From Bacteroides acidifaciens (GTDB taxonomy: Bacteria > Bacteroidota > Bacteroidia > Bacteroidales > Bacteroidaceae), in contig NZ_JANJZR010000051.1 of the NCBI RefSeq assembly GCF_024623065.1, positions 1 to 32,545 on the forward strand: a DNA stretch of 32,545 nucleotides, written 5' to 3'. Shown piece after piece: positions 1 to 5,843 of this stretch. The notes under the pieces were generated by a model. The model worked only from the letters and a program-made list of their open reading frames with translations. It ran no database searches and had not been told where the DNA came from. Each line of letters opens with the position of its first letter. Within the stretch, counting starts at the first letter, position 1. The translations under genes and the position numbers were made by a program.

Positions 1-34
1 ACAAAGCCCCAGCTTGTGAAAGTAGGGGCTTTGT
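1..34 (-). terminator. Strong hairpin at the left edge, downstream of the His leader
   Basis: A perfect 10-bp inverted repeat (ACAAAGCCCC at 1-10, GGGGCTTTGT at 25-34) encloses a 14-nt loop. On the minus strand it lies directly after the attenuator terminator at 39-73, so it could be a second terminator arm or the start of the leader of the off-window operon. Any U-tract would fall outside the window, so its role cannot be settled here. Confidence 0.4.
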
Positions 35-38
35 GCAT

Positions 39-73
39 AAAAAAAGAAGGTGCGCATTTTGACACACCTTCTT
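39..73 (-). terminator. Intrinsic terminator of the His attenuator
   Basis: Read on the minus strand, a 9-bp stem (AAGAAGGTG with CACCTTCTT, plus-strand arms 44-52 and 65-73, 12-nt loop) is followed at once by a run of U. This is the form of an intrinsic terminator. It lies about 47 nt after the stop codon of a His-rich leader peptide, the usual place for an attenuator terminator. Part of the stem (49-57) can instead pair with an upstream segment (109-117). Confidence 0.7.
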
Positions 74-117
74 CGTTATCGTTATATAGAGTATACACAA
101 TATCATCTATGCCCACC
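49..117 (-). promoter_or_regulatory. Candidate antiterminator pairing of the His attenuator
   Basis: Read on the minus strand, GGTGGGCAT (plus 109-117) can pair with ATGCGCACC (plus 49-57) at 8 of 9 positions. That pairing would break the terminator stem at 44-73. A third segment, GATGAT (plus 102-107), is complementary to the ATCATC of the His codons, giving an alternative upstream hairpin. The layout fits classical attenuation: a ribosome stalled on His codons frees 109-117 to form the antiterminator, while a ribosome that reaches the stop codon at 120 covers it and the terminator forms. The pairings are seen in the sequence; the mechanism is inferred from known his and trp leaders. Confidence 0.55.
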
Positions 118-119
118 GA

Positions 120-164
120 CTATTCGTTAGGAAAATGATGATGATGTGTAGCTGTATATTTCAT
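120..164 (-). CDS. His-rich leader peptide of a histidine attenuator
   Basis: This 14-codon reading frame, MKYTATHHHHFPNE, starts with ATG at 164 and stops with TAG at 120. Four consecutive His codons (CAT) are the signature of his-operon leader peptides, such as the E. coli his leader with its run of seven His. A consensus-quality Bacteroides promoter lies 21 nt upstream and an intrinsic terminator with an alternative antiterminator lies downstream, all on the same strand. The controlled genes, expected to be hisG and the rest of a histidine biosynthesis operon, would lie off the left edge, so that link is inferred. The peptide itself probably has no function beyond sensing charged tRNA-His. 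Confidence 0.7.
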   Translation of the reverse strand: MKYTATHHHHFPNE

Positions 165-184
165 ATTTCTTCTATTATTTGCGA

Positions 185-216
185 CAAAATTAAAGCATTT
201 GTTTTATACTTCCAAA
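185..216 (-). promoter_or_regulatory. Primary-sigma promoter for the His leader
   Basis: On the minus strand the -33 box TTTG (plus 213-216) is separated by exactly 20 nt from the -7 box TAATTTTG (plus 185-192). This matches the Bacteroides consensus TTTG-N19-21-TAnnTTTG fully. Transcription would start near 178, leaving a short 5' UTR before the leader peptide ATG at 164. Confidence 0.65.
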
Positions 217-245
217 CATTTATCACAAAAACTTGAGTTTTTATT

Positions 246-737
246 TCAAATTAAAGATAAAATCTCTTCCGGTTCTACATCGCAGTAAGTAAAATGCATT
301 TCATCCTTCGACTTTTCTTTCGAGAAAGTAAAGTAAGTGCAAACAGCTTCCGTACATACTTCGCCATCCTTATTATATAGTTTGGCTTCAATAATCACAA
401 TATTACGTTTCACCTCTTTAATGGACGCACGCAGTACGACATGCGAGTCTTTCGTATCAATTGACCTCCGATAGCGAGTCTCCATTTTGGAGGTAACCCC
501 TGTTGTCTGCAACTTACGAAGTACCGTCCAAGCACAAATTTCATCCAACAATACAGCCTGAATACCACCATGCAGTGTATCAATCCAACCCTGATATTCA
601 GGACGAGGTTTCCAGATACTTACGATTTCATCACCGTCTTCGTAAAATTCCATCTTTACACCAACTTCATTATCAGGAGCACAACCAAAACAGTTGTACC
701 CCTCCAGACCTTTCCAGGGATTTATTATCTTCTTCAT
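246..737 (-). CDS. PaaI-family hotdog thioesterase
   Basis: A 163-residue single hotdog domain, the usual length for PaaI/YbgC-like acyl-CoA thioesterases, which hydrolyse acyl-CoA in the cytoplasm. The N-terminal Cys16-x2-Cys19 segment is followed by an NxxG-type loop typical of this group. The central-helix signature runs from Trp51 to Glu66 and includes His56-Gly57-Gly58 and Asp65-Glu66, the region that carries the catalytic acid and the CoA-facing glycines. No signal peptide or membrane segment is present. The gene is monocistronic: a minus-strand -7 box (TATATTTG, plus 763-770) lies just upstream, and downstream is a short AAAAACT/AGTTTTT hairpin (227-242) before the His-leader promoter. 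The acyl substrate cannot be deduced. A metabolic link to the neighbouring his leader is not indicated. Confidence 0.85.
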   Translation of the reverse strand: MKKIINPWKGLEGYNCFGCAPDNEVGVKMEFYEDGDEIVSIWKPRPEYQGWIDTLHGGIQAVLLDEICAWTVLRKLQTTGVTSKMETRYRRSIDTKDSHVVLRASIKEVKRNIVIIEAKLYNKDGEVCTEAVCTYFTFSKEKSKDEMHFTYCDVEPEEILSLI

Positions 738-762
738 GATTCTCTCTTTTTAGTTTTTCTTC

Positions 763-770
763 CAAATATA
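763..770 (-). promoter_or_regulatory. -7 box upstream of the thioesterase gene
   Basis: TATATTTG on the minus strand matches TAnnTTTG and would start transcription near 756, about 18 nt before the ATG at 737. No good -33 TTTG is seen at the expected distance, so the call is tentative. Confidence 0.35.
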
Positions 771-806
771 AGCAAAATATGAAAAAGAAGGATGATTTCC
801 ACTAAT

Positions 807-2708
807 CTACTTTCGGATACAACGAATTGCAAAAGCTTTTCTCTCGACACCTGGAGCAGACTTTCCGATCGTATTTTCATCACTTTTCAGGTAAAAGACA
901 TCATCGGCTATTGCTGTATTTGTATCATCCAATGTCCAATATGCCAAATGCTTACCTCCAAATATATTCTTATTCGGTTCAACCCACATGCCTATAGGGG
1001 CAGCATTGAAACCAGAAAGATTATTAGCAGGCTGCGCTGTCTCTCCTGTTTTCAGAGGTAACCAAGTTCCTGATTTCAACAAAGAAGCATCTCCTTTTAG
1101 ATAAGTATTCAGGAGGTTCCAATCCCCTTTATTCGGTATATTCCAATGTGCGGGTAAGAAATCAGCAGATAATGCCACATTAGCAGTGTAAAAATGATGT
1201 TCTGCATCCGATTGCAAATATCCGACAGCATTTTCTGTTACGGCATCCAACTTAGGAAGTTCGTCACCATTCACATACAAGGCAGTTTCCAAATTATCCC
1301 GCATCCAGTATTGAGTCCCAATCTTCACCAATGGATAGTTGTGAATCATACCTCCACGTACATCACGGACGACGTCTTCTAATGCCAAAACTGATAATAC
1401 ATTATCTGCGACTGCTGTTGACAATGAAATTCTCCCGTCCGCCAGTATATAAACATTATTACGGGCAGTTAGATTTCCGGCAACATAAGTCAAAGAATTA
1501 TCTTCCACATTCCATGAAACACTTCCACCATGAATCTTACCTGATTTTTCTAATAGTTGAGCAACAATTCCTTGTGATAAATCAACACTGCCATCTTCTT
1601 TCATCGGATAAGCAACAATCGCTTGGGAAGAAAATTCCGGAGTCACCAAATACTCTTTACATATTTCAGCAACTTGTTTTCCTGAATTCAATACTTTATA
1701 CACATTCGATTTCTCAAAAGTCAACTTCGATACATCTACATATTTATGAAGAGTCACCGATTCAGTCCGATCTATCTCAGCCCCATCCCAATCACCGATT
1801 TCTCCACTGACCTTACTCATTAATATATCTTCATCTGCTACAAATGTGATTTCCAATTCTCTTTGCTTACCGCTTGCCAATTGTAAAGTAGAAGGCAGCA
1901 AACTAGTATATGGTCTTCCTTCGGCTTCCAATGTTATATACTGGTATCCCATCGTCGCTTCCTGCGGTATCAGAATAAGTTCTTTTCCTACCAATCGCCC
2001 CTCTTTTATTTCCCATTCGCCTGCAGGAATTATTCCTTTCTCTTCGGAATAAGCAGAAAAAGCCTTTTTCTGAAAATCATAAATAGCCTTAGTATAAAAA
2101 CCACTAACAGAAAGTGTAGGATTGGCAGCTAACATATCTTCTACATTTTCTCCTTCACCCGGGACAAGAACTATCTTCAAACGGAAGAACTGATGATTAT
2201 AAGTCAGAGCTACAGCCTCTTTACTTGCCAACACATCTTCTTTGGATGCAATCAGAAAATCCGAATGTGAATAATCTATAGATTTATTCTGACTCGTAGC
2301 AACCGATACTTGCATAGTGCTTTCCCCCATTGCTACTCCTTCTTCTTGATACGGATAATAACTGATTAAATTCAACGCTACTCCATCGTCCGGATAATAA
2401 ACCGACTCATCAGAAACAAATTCACCACTGGAAGAACGTACAAAATGAAGATTATCAGCGTAACGTTCTTCTTGCATTGTTGTGTTACCGACAAGTGCAA
2501 ACAAACCAACCTCATCCCCTTCTTCAAAATTATTATTTGCCACACGAGTACTGACTATTTCGTGAATATCAGCTACAAATTTCAATGGGATATCTCCATT
2601 ATTGATTCTTTCTCCTTCTTCTGAAATATGATTTACACAAGCTGTTAACGAAACAGAATACAGAATAAATAAACCTACTCCCACAAATAGGTCATGACAT
2701 GTTTTCAT
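807..2708 (-). CDS. Fimbrillin-like lipoprotein with C-terminal Fib_succ_major-type domain
   Basis: A large surface lipoprotein of about 633 residues. A TTG-started form would be 7 codons longer, but the ATG at 2708 places a normal signal peptide first, ending in the lipobox SLTAC. Roughly residues 40-310 resemble the Mfa-like fimbrillin fold of Bacteroidetes: an N-terminal Thr-Arg-Val motif, a 'GDEVGLFAL' segment, and a 'YYPDDG' followed by 'LISYYPY'. The last 170 residues resemble the Fibrobacter succinogenes major paralogous domain, with 'IGTQYWMRDNLET' and the terminal 'FAIRCIRK'. Such proteins are exported to the outer membrane and either form fimbriae or decorate the surface. No partner fimbrial genes (Mfa2/FimB) are adjacent, so it may be a stand-alone adhesin or tip protein. 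A candidate -7 box (TATTTTTG, plus 2861-2868) implies a long 5' UTR of about 145 nt. Confidence 0.7.
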   Translation of the reverse strand: MKTCHDLFVGVGLFILYSVSLTACVNHISEEGERINNGDIPLKFVADIHEIVSTRVANNNFEEGDEVGLFALVGNTTMQEERYADNLHFVRSSSGEFVSDESVYYPDDGVALNLISYYPYQEEGVAMGESTMQVSVATSQNKSIDYSHSDFLIASKEDVLASKEAVALTYNHQFFRLKIVLVPGEGENVEDMLAANPTLSVSGFYTKAIYDFQKKAFSAYSEEKGIIPAGEWEIKEGRLVGKELILIPQEATMGYQYITLEAEGRPYTSLLPSTLQLASGKQRELEITFVADEDILMSKVSGEIGDWDGAEIDRTESVTLHKYVDVSKLTFEKSNVYKVLNSGKQVAEICKEYLVTPEFSSQAIVAYPMKEDGSVDLSQGIVAQLLEKSGKIHGGSVSWNVEDNSLTYVAGNLTARNNVYILADGRISLSTAVADNVLSVLALEDVVRDVRGGMIHNYPLVKIGTQYWMRDNLETALYVNGDELPKLDAVTENAVGYLQSDAEHHFYTANVALSADFLPAHWNIPNKGDWNLLNTYLKGDASLLKSGTWLPLKTGETAQPANNLSGFNAAPIGMWVEPNKNIFGGKHLAYWTLDDTNTAIADDVFYLKSDENTIGKSAPGVERKAFAIRCIRK

Positions 2709-3014
2709 TATTATTGTTTTTTTGGTCAAAACTAGAAATCGCTGATTGAGCAGAAGAATGACATAAGAGGAAGTATTCGCTTTCAGTTATGAAACACACA
2801 ACACGTCTGTTGTTACTGTAGAATCGTTAATTTCAGCATTCCATTTTGAAATACCAAGAGCAAAAATACATATTATAGTTAAGAGAAGACATATTTCAAT
2901 TAAGAAATTTTCTCAATTTATTTTTAATCATCATATAATCAATCAATTAGCAAACTACATATATATTTAATCGATTTAAACCTACACCTTATTATATTAA
3001 GAAAGCACCATTTT
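2709..3014. other. AT-rich intergenic stretch
   Basis: About 300 nt between two minus-strand genes with no coding potential. It holds the candidate minus-strand -7 box at 2861-2868 for the fimbrillin-like gene and an imperfect AATT-rich inverted repeat around 2899-2919. There is no convincing terminator with a U-tract for the upstream DUF2490 gene. Confidence 0.5.
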
Positions 3015-3668
3015 TTAGAAAGAATAAACCACTTCTATCCCGGCAATATGTTTCCCCCGTGAAGCCTCATACTGATAACAATAAAACGCATCTAATGACC
3101 AACGTTTGGCTAAATCAAATTCTACTCCCGGACGATAGCGCATACGATCCGCCCTCCAAAAAGGAGCATCGTCCAAACTTTGATAAATTTCGAGAGAGAA
3201 ATAAGGTGAAACAACCCCTTTTGCCGGTGCATAGGCTAATTTTAAACGGGAACGCAGACGAGTTTCCGAATCTCCACGGTCAAAAGTCTGCTGAAAACTT
3301 TCCCGCAAAGAAACTTTCAACCATTGATAACGATAACTTGCAACCGCACTGATATGATAACGATGCCTGAGTTTCCAATCCGAGTCTCCCAGACTCCGAA
3401 AATGAGTTTCATAACCGATGCCAAAGTTCAAGAAGGAATATGCATGGTAAACACCGCCGACAGCAAGTCCCCAACGATCCATTCTGCTCATATCCTCTTT
3501 CGTGCGCAGTTCCAAATCACCGGAAACAGAAAATCGGGAATCTATTTTATGATTCACTTTGAACTTAGTCCATGTAGTGAAATCATCACTTTGTGCCCGT
3601 ACGGAGGAGGCTGTTCCAACTAATAAAACAAACAGCCAGACCTTAGTATTTAATAATATTCTACTCAT
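3015..3668 (-). CDS. DUF2490 outer-membrane beta-barrel protein
   Basis: A 217-residue protein with a Sec signal peptide (hydrophobic residues 9-22, cleavage after VRA-Q near residue 25). The mature part is made of alternating short amphipathic strands rich in Tyr, Arg and Trp, such as 'ELRTKEDMSRMDRWGLAVGG', and ends in aromatic Phe ('VVYSF'), the C-terminal signature recognised by the Bam machinery. This pattern and length fit DUF2490, a Bacteroidetes family of small outer-membrane barrels of unknown function. It is transcribed divergently from the ECF sigma factor of the PUL and has its own -7 box (TATCTTTG, plus 3689-3696). Membership in the PUL regulon is possible but not shown. Confidence 0.75.
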   Translation of the reverse strand: MSRILLNTKVWLFVLLVGTASSVRAQSDDFTTWTKFKVNHKIDSRFSVSGDLELRTKEDMSRMDRWGLAVGGVYHAYSFLNFGIGYETHFRSLGDSDWKLRHRYHISAVASYRYQWLKVSLRESFQQTFDRGDSETRLRSRLKLAYAPAKGVVSPYFSLEIYQSLDDAPFWRADRMRYRPGVEFDLAKRWSLDAFYCYQYEASRGKHIAGIEVVYSF

Positions 3669-3688
3669 TGATTATCGGGTTAAAATTG

Positions 3689-3696
3689 CAAAGATA
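3689..3696 (-). promoter_or_regulatory. -7 box for the DUF2490 gene
   Basis: TATCTTTG on the minus strand matches TAnnTTTG. A TTTC at the -33 position (plus 3716-3719, spacer 19) matches three of four consensus bases. The start of transcription would be near 3682, about 14 nt before the ATG. Confidence 0.4.
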
Positions 3697-3766
3697 GCAA
3701 ATTATCTCCGGCAAAGAAAAATCATGATACTGAAATAAATCTGAAAAAGATTAGCTACTTCTTTCC

Positions 3767-3797
3767 TTTTTTATTTCCCGGATTTTACGTACGTTTG
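3767..3797 (+). promoter_or_regulatory. Primary-sigma promoter for the ECF sigma gene
   Basis: The -7 box TACGTTTG (3790-3797) matches TAnnTTTG exactly. A TTTT (3767-3770) lies 19 nt upstream in place of the -33 TTTG. Transcription would begin near 3804, before both candidate start codons of the sigma gene. A housekeeping promoter here would keep the sensor pair at a basal level. Confidence 0.5.
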
Positions 3798-3842
3798 TGA
3801 CAATCTAAGCAATCCCTTTGTGAATTGAAACCTAAATGCTAT

Positions 3843-4445
3843 ATGTGCGCAACAAATATTCCCGGTAATGAACGTTCGCTCGTCATCCGTCTGATAGCCG
3901 GAGATGAGGATGCATTCTGCGAACTCTATGCGGCTTATAAAAATCGCCTGATATATTTGGCCATGCGTTTCCTTAAGTCACGCGAATACGCTGAAGACAT
4001 CTTTCAGGATACCTTCACTGTAATTTGGGAAAGTCGCCGTTTTATTAATCCGGACACCTCTTTTTCTTCTTATCTATATACAATCATGCGCAACCGGATT
4101 CTAAACCAATTGCGTGAACAAGCGAGTGAAGACCGGCTGAAAGAACAGATTCTATCACAAGCTATAGACTATAGCAATGAGACAAATAATGCAATCATTG
4201 CTAATGATTTACAAAGACTTGTATTCCAAGCACTGGAACAACTGACTTCCCGCCAACGGGAAATATTCGAAATGAGCCGTGAAAAACAAATGTCTCACAA
4301 AGAAATTGCAGAAGCATTGGGAATTTCTATCAATACTGTACAAGAGCATATCTCATCTTCATTACGTTCACTTCGTACGTATTTGGAAAAACACTCCATT
4401 ACCGGCACTGACCTGATCTTGCTCCTTATCTGCCTCAACCTTTAG
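3843..4445 (+). CDS. ECF-type RNA polymerase sigma factor of the PUL
   Basis: A 200-residue sigma factor from the ATG at 3843; a TTG at 3825 would add six residues. Region 2 spans about residues 24-92, with 'GDEDAFCELYAAY' and 'AEDIFQDTFTVIWESR', which bind core polymerase and the -10 element. Region 4 spans about 128-181, with 'LTSRQREIFEMS' and the helix-turn-helix 'SHKEIAEALGISINTVQEHI'. The hydrophobic tail ('LILLLICLNL') is common in Bacteroides ECF factors. It is followed by a FecR-type anti-sigma gene and then by a SusC with an STN domain, the standard trans-envelope signalling trio. It should direct transcription of the susC-led operon when substrate occupies SusC. The promoter sequence it recognises could not be identified. 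Confidence 0.9.
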   Translation: MCATNIPGNERSLVIRLIAGDEDAFCELYAAYKNRLIYLAMRFLKSREYAEDIFQDTFTVIWESRRFINPDTSFSSYLYTIMRNRILNQLREQASEDRLKEQILSQAIDYSNETNNAIIANDLQRLVFQALEQLTSRQREIFEMSREKQMSHKEIAEALGISINTVQEHISSSLRSLRTYLEKHSITGTDLILLLICLNL

Positions 4446-4471
4446 CGGGAAACAGTTTCTCATGAAGTTGA

Positions 4472-4540
4472 TAGTTAAAGGAAGTTAACTATACCCCAGA
4501 TACTCTTTTCCTTTGTGTACTAATTATACAAAGGGGAAAA
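4472..4540 (+). promoter_or_regulatory. Two hairpins between sigma and anti-sigma genes
   Basis: The 126-nt gap holds two inverted repeats. TAGTTAA/TTAACTA (4472-4478 and 4485-4491) has a 6-nt loop. TTTTCCTTTGT/ACAAAGGGGAAAA (4506-4516 and 4528-4540) forms 11 pairs with a 2-nt bulge. Neither is followed by a U-tract on the plus strand, so they are more likely to affect mRNA stability or translation of the anti-sigma gene than to terminate transcription. Confidence 0.4.
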
Positions 4541-4571
4541 TAAGATATCCCCGAACTCTAAATAACAGAAT

Positions 4572-5549
4572 ATGAAGAATACAGAAAATAACAAGAACTT
4601 ATATCGTCGCTATCTGGATGATCTCTATACCACAGAGGATGCCCGGGAAATACTGAACAGCTTGCACCACCCGGATAATCATGAAACACTCGATGAGTTG
4701 TCTTCTGATGTGTGGGAAGAAGCGGCAACACAGCAACCTCTCACTGATCTTGAACGGGAACACTATAAACGGGAAGCACGCCAATTATTGAAACGCATAG
4801 AACATAAAAAACGTACTTGGCTGCGTCGTATCGCTGTTGCTGCCATCAGCACAGCAGCAATCGTTTGTCTTGTACTAGGCGGAATTCATTATCTGGAACA
4901 TCTGAATGAACGACAGACTATCTATCTGGAAGCCTCAACCTCTTATGGCGAACGTAAACAGATTCTTCTGCCCGACGGCACCCAACTGACACTAAATTCA
5001 TGTTCACATGTACGGTATCCGAATAGTTTCAAAGGAGAAGAACGTAAAATAGTACTGGAAGGTGAAGGATATTTTCAGGTATACAGAAATGAGGAACAGC
5101 CTTTTATTGTCAGTACCCGCCGTTTCGATATACGTGTATTGGGAACCTGCTTTGACATAAAATCCTATTCTTCTGATGAAATTGTTTCTGTAGAGGTGGA
5201 AAGCGGAAAGGTACAAGTGGACTTGCCGGAAGCAATGATGCGGTTAAAAGGCAAGGAACAGGTACTTATCAATACCATTTCGGGTGAATACAGCAAACGA
5301 CGCGAAGAGCGCCCGGTGGCGATATGGAAAAAAGGTGGACTGCGTTTCAACAGTACTCCGATACGTGACGTGGCAAAGGAGCTGGAGCGAATGTACAATT
5401 GCCGCATTACATTTGCCGATGGTAAATTCAATAATCTGATTTCCGGAGAGCACGACAATAAGAGCCTGGAAGCAGTTCTTCAATCTATTGAATATACAAG
5501 TGGTATCCGGTATAAAAAAGAAGGAAACTGCATATTGTTATATAAATAG
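4572..5549 (+). CDS. FecR-type anti-sigma factor, inner-membrane
   Basis: A 325-residue single-pass inner-membrane protein. Residues 1-80 are a charged cytoplasmic region expected to hold the ECF factor. A transmembrane helix spans about 86-106, preceded by Arg and Lys residues (positive inside). The periplasmic FecR domain spans about 120-215, with 'YGERKQILLPDGTQLTLNS', 'GEGYFQV' and 'VLGTCFDIKSY'. The C-terminal DUF4974 module spans about 255-325 and contains the 'LRFNSTPIRDVAKELERMYN' segment. In such systems the FecR region contacts the STN domain of the SusC-like transporter and a proteolytic relay frees the sigma factor. The gene lies 126 nt after the sigma gene and 269 nt before susC, in the same orientation. 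Confidence 0.92.
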   Translation: MKNTENNKNLYRRYLDDLYTTEDAREILNSLHHPDNHETLDELSSDVWEEAATQQPLTDLEREHYKREARQLLKRIEHKKRTWLRRIAVAAISTAAIVCLVLGGIHYLEHLNERQTIYLEASTSYGERKQILLPDGTQLTLNSCSHVRYPNSFKGEERKIVLEGEGYFQVYRNEEQPFIVSTRRFDIRVLGTCFDIKSYSSDEIVSVEVESGKVQVDLPEAMMRLKGKEQVLINTISGEYSKRREERPVAIWKKGGLRFNSTPIRDVAKELERMYNCRITFADGKFNNLISGEHDNKSLEAVLQSIEYTSGIRYKKEGNCILLYK

Positions 5550-5818
5550 CAAAAAGATGTTAATCACACCCTGGCATATAATCCATCGTGTGTATTACTT
5601 TATAGAACCTTGAATATTAAACTTATAATTCTAAAAAAAATTATATTATGAAAGCACCCGGTTAATCCTATTTCAGAAAAATAGGAGCCGTCTCTCAGAG
5701 AAGCCCCTATTCCGTAATCCGGACGGATATTCATTCGTTTCGACCCGTGTGAATAACGTATCGCACATTACGAACTTTGTTTTAAATAATCTATTCAATT
5801 ACTAAAACGTACAAATTT
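5550..5818 (+). promoter_or_regulatory. Leader of the susC operon with mutually exclusive hairpins
   Basis: This 269-nt gap must hold the ECF-dependent promoter, which is not recognisable by eye. Three segments can pair in two exclusive ways. TCCTATTT (5666-5673) pairs with AAATAGGA (5679-5686). Alternatively AATAGGAGC (5680-5688) pairs with GCCCCTATT (5703-5711), with a nested TCTC/GAGA stem between. A third small stem, GTGTGA/TCGCAC (5747-5752 and 5761-5766, one G-U pair), lies closer to the ATG. No U-tract follows, so the switch is more likely translational or an antisense-RNA target than a terminator. Confidence 0.45.
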
Positions 5819-5843
5819 ATGAATAATCTTCCTAATATAAAAA
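5812..5843 (-). promoter_or_regulatory. Candidate antisense promoter at the susC start
   Basis: On the minus strand TAAATTTG (plus 5812-5819) matches the -7 consensus TAnnTTTG, with TTTT (plus 5840-5843) 20 nt upstream in the -33 position. Transcription would start near 5805 and run antisense through the susC leader. ECF-controlled PULs of Bacteroides fragilis are known to use such cis-antisense RNAs (DonS type). The match is short and the region AT-rich, so chance is possible. Confidence 0.3.

Noticed and set aside
5557..5613. Short upstream frame of 18 codons (MLITPWHIIHRVYYFIEP) in the susC leader
   Set aside because: No codon bias toward one amino acid, no terminator behind it and no support for translation; probably chance.
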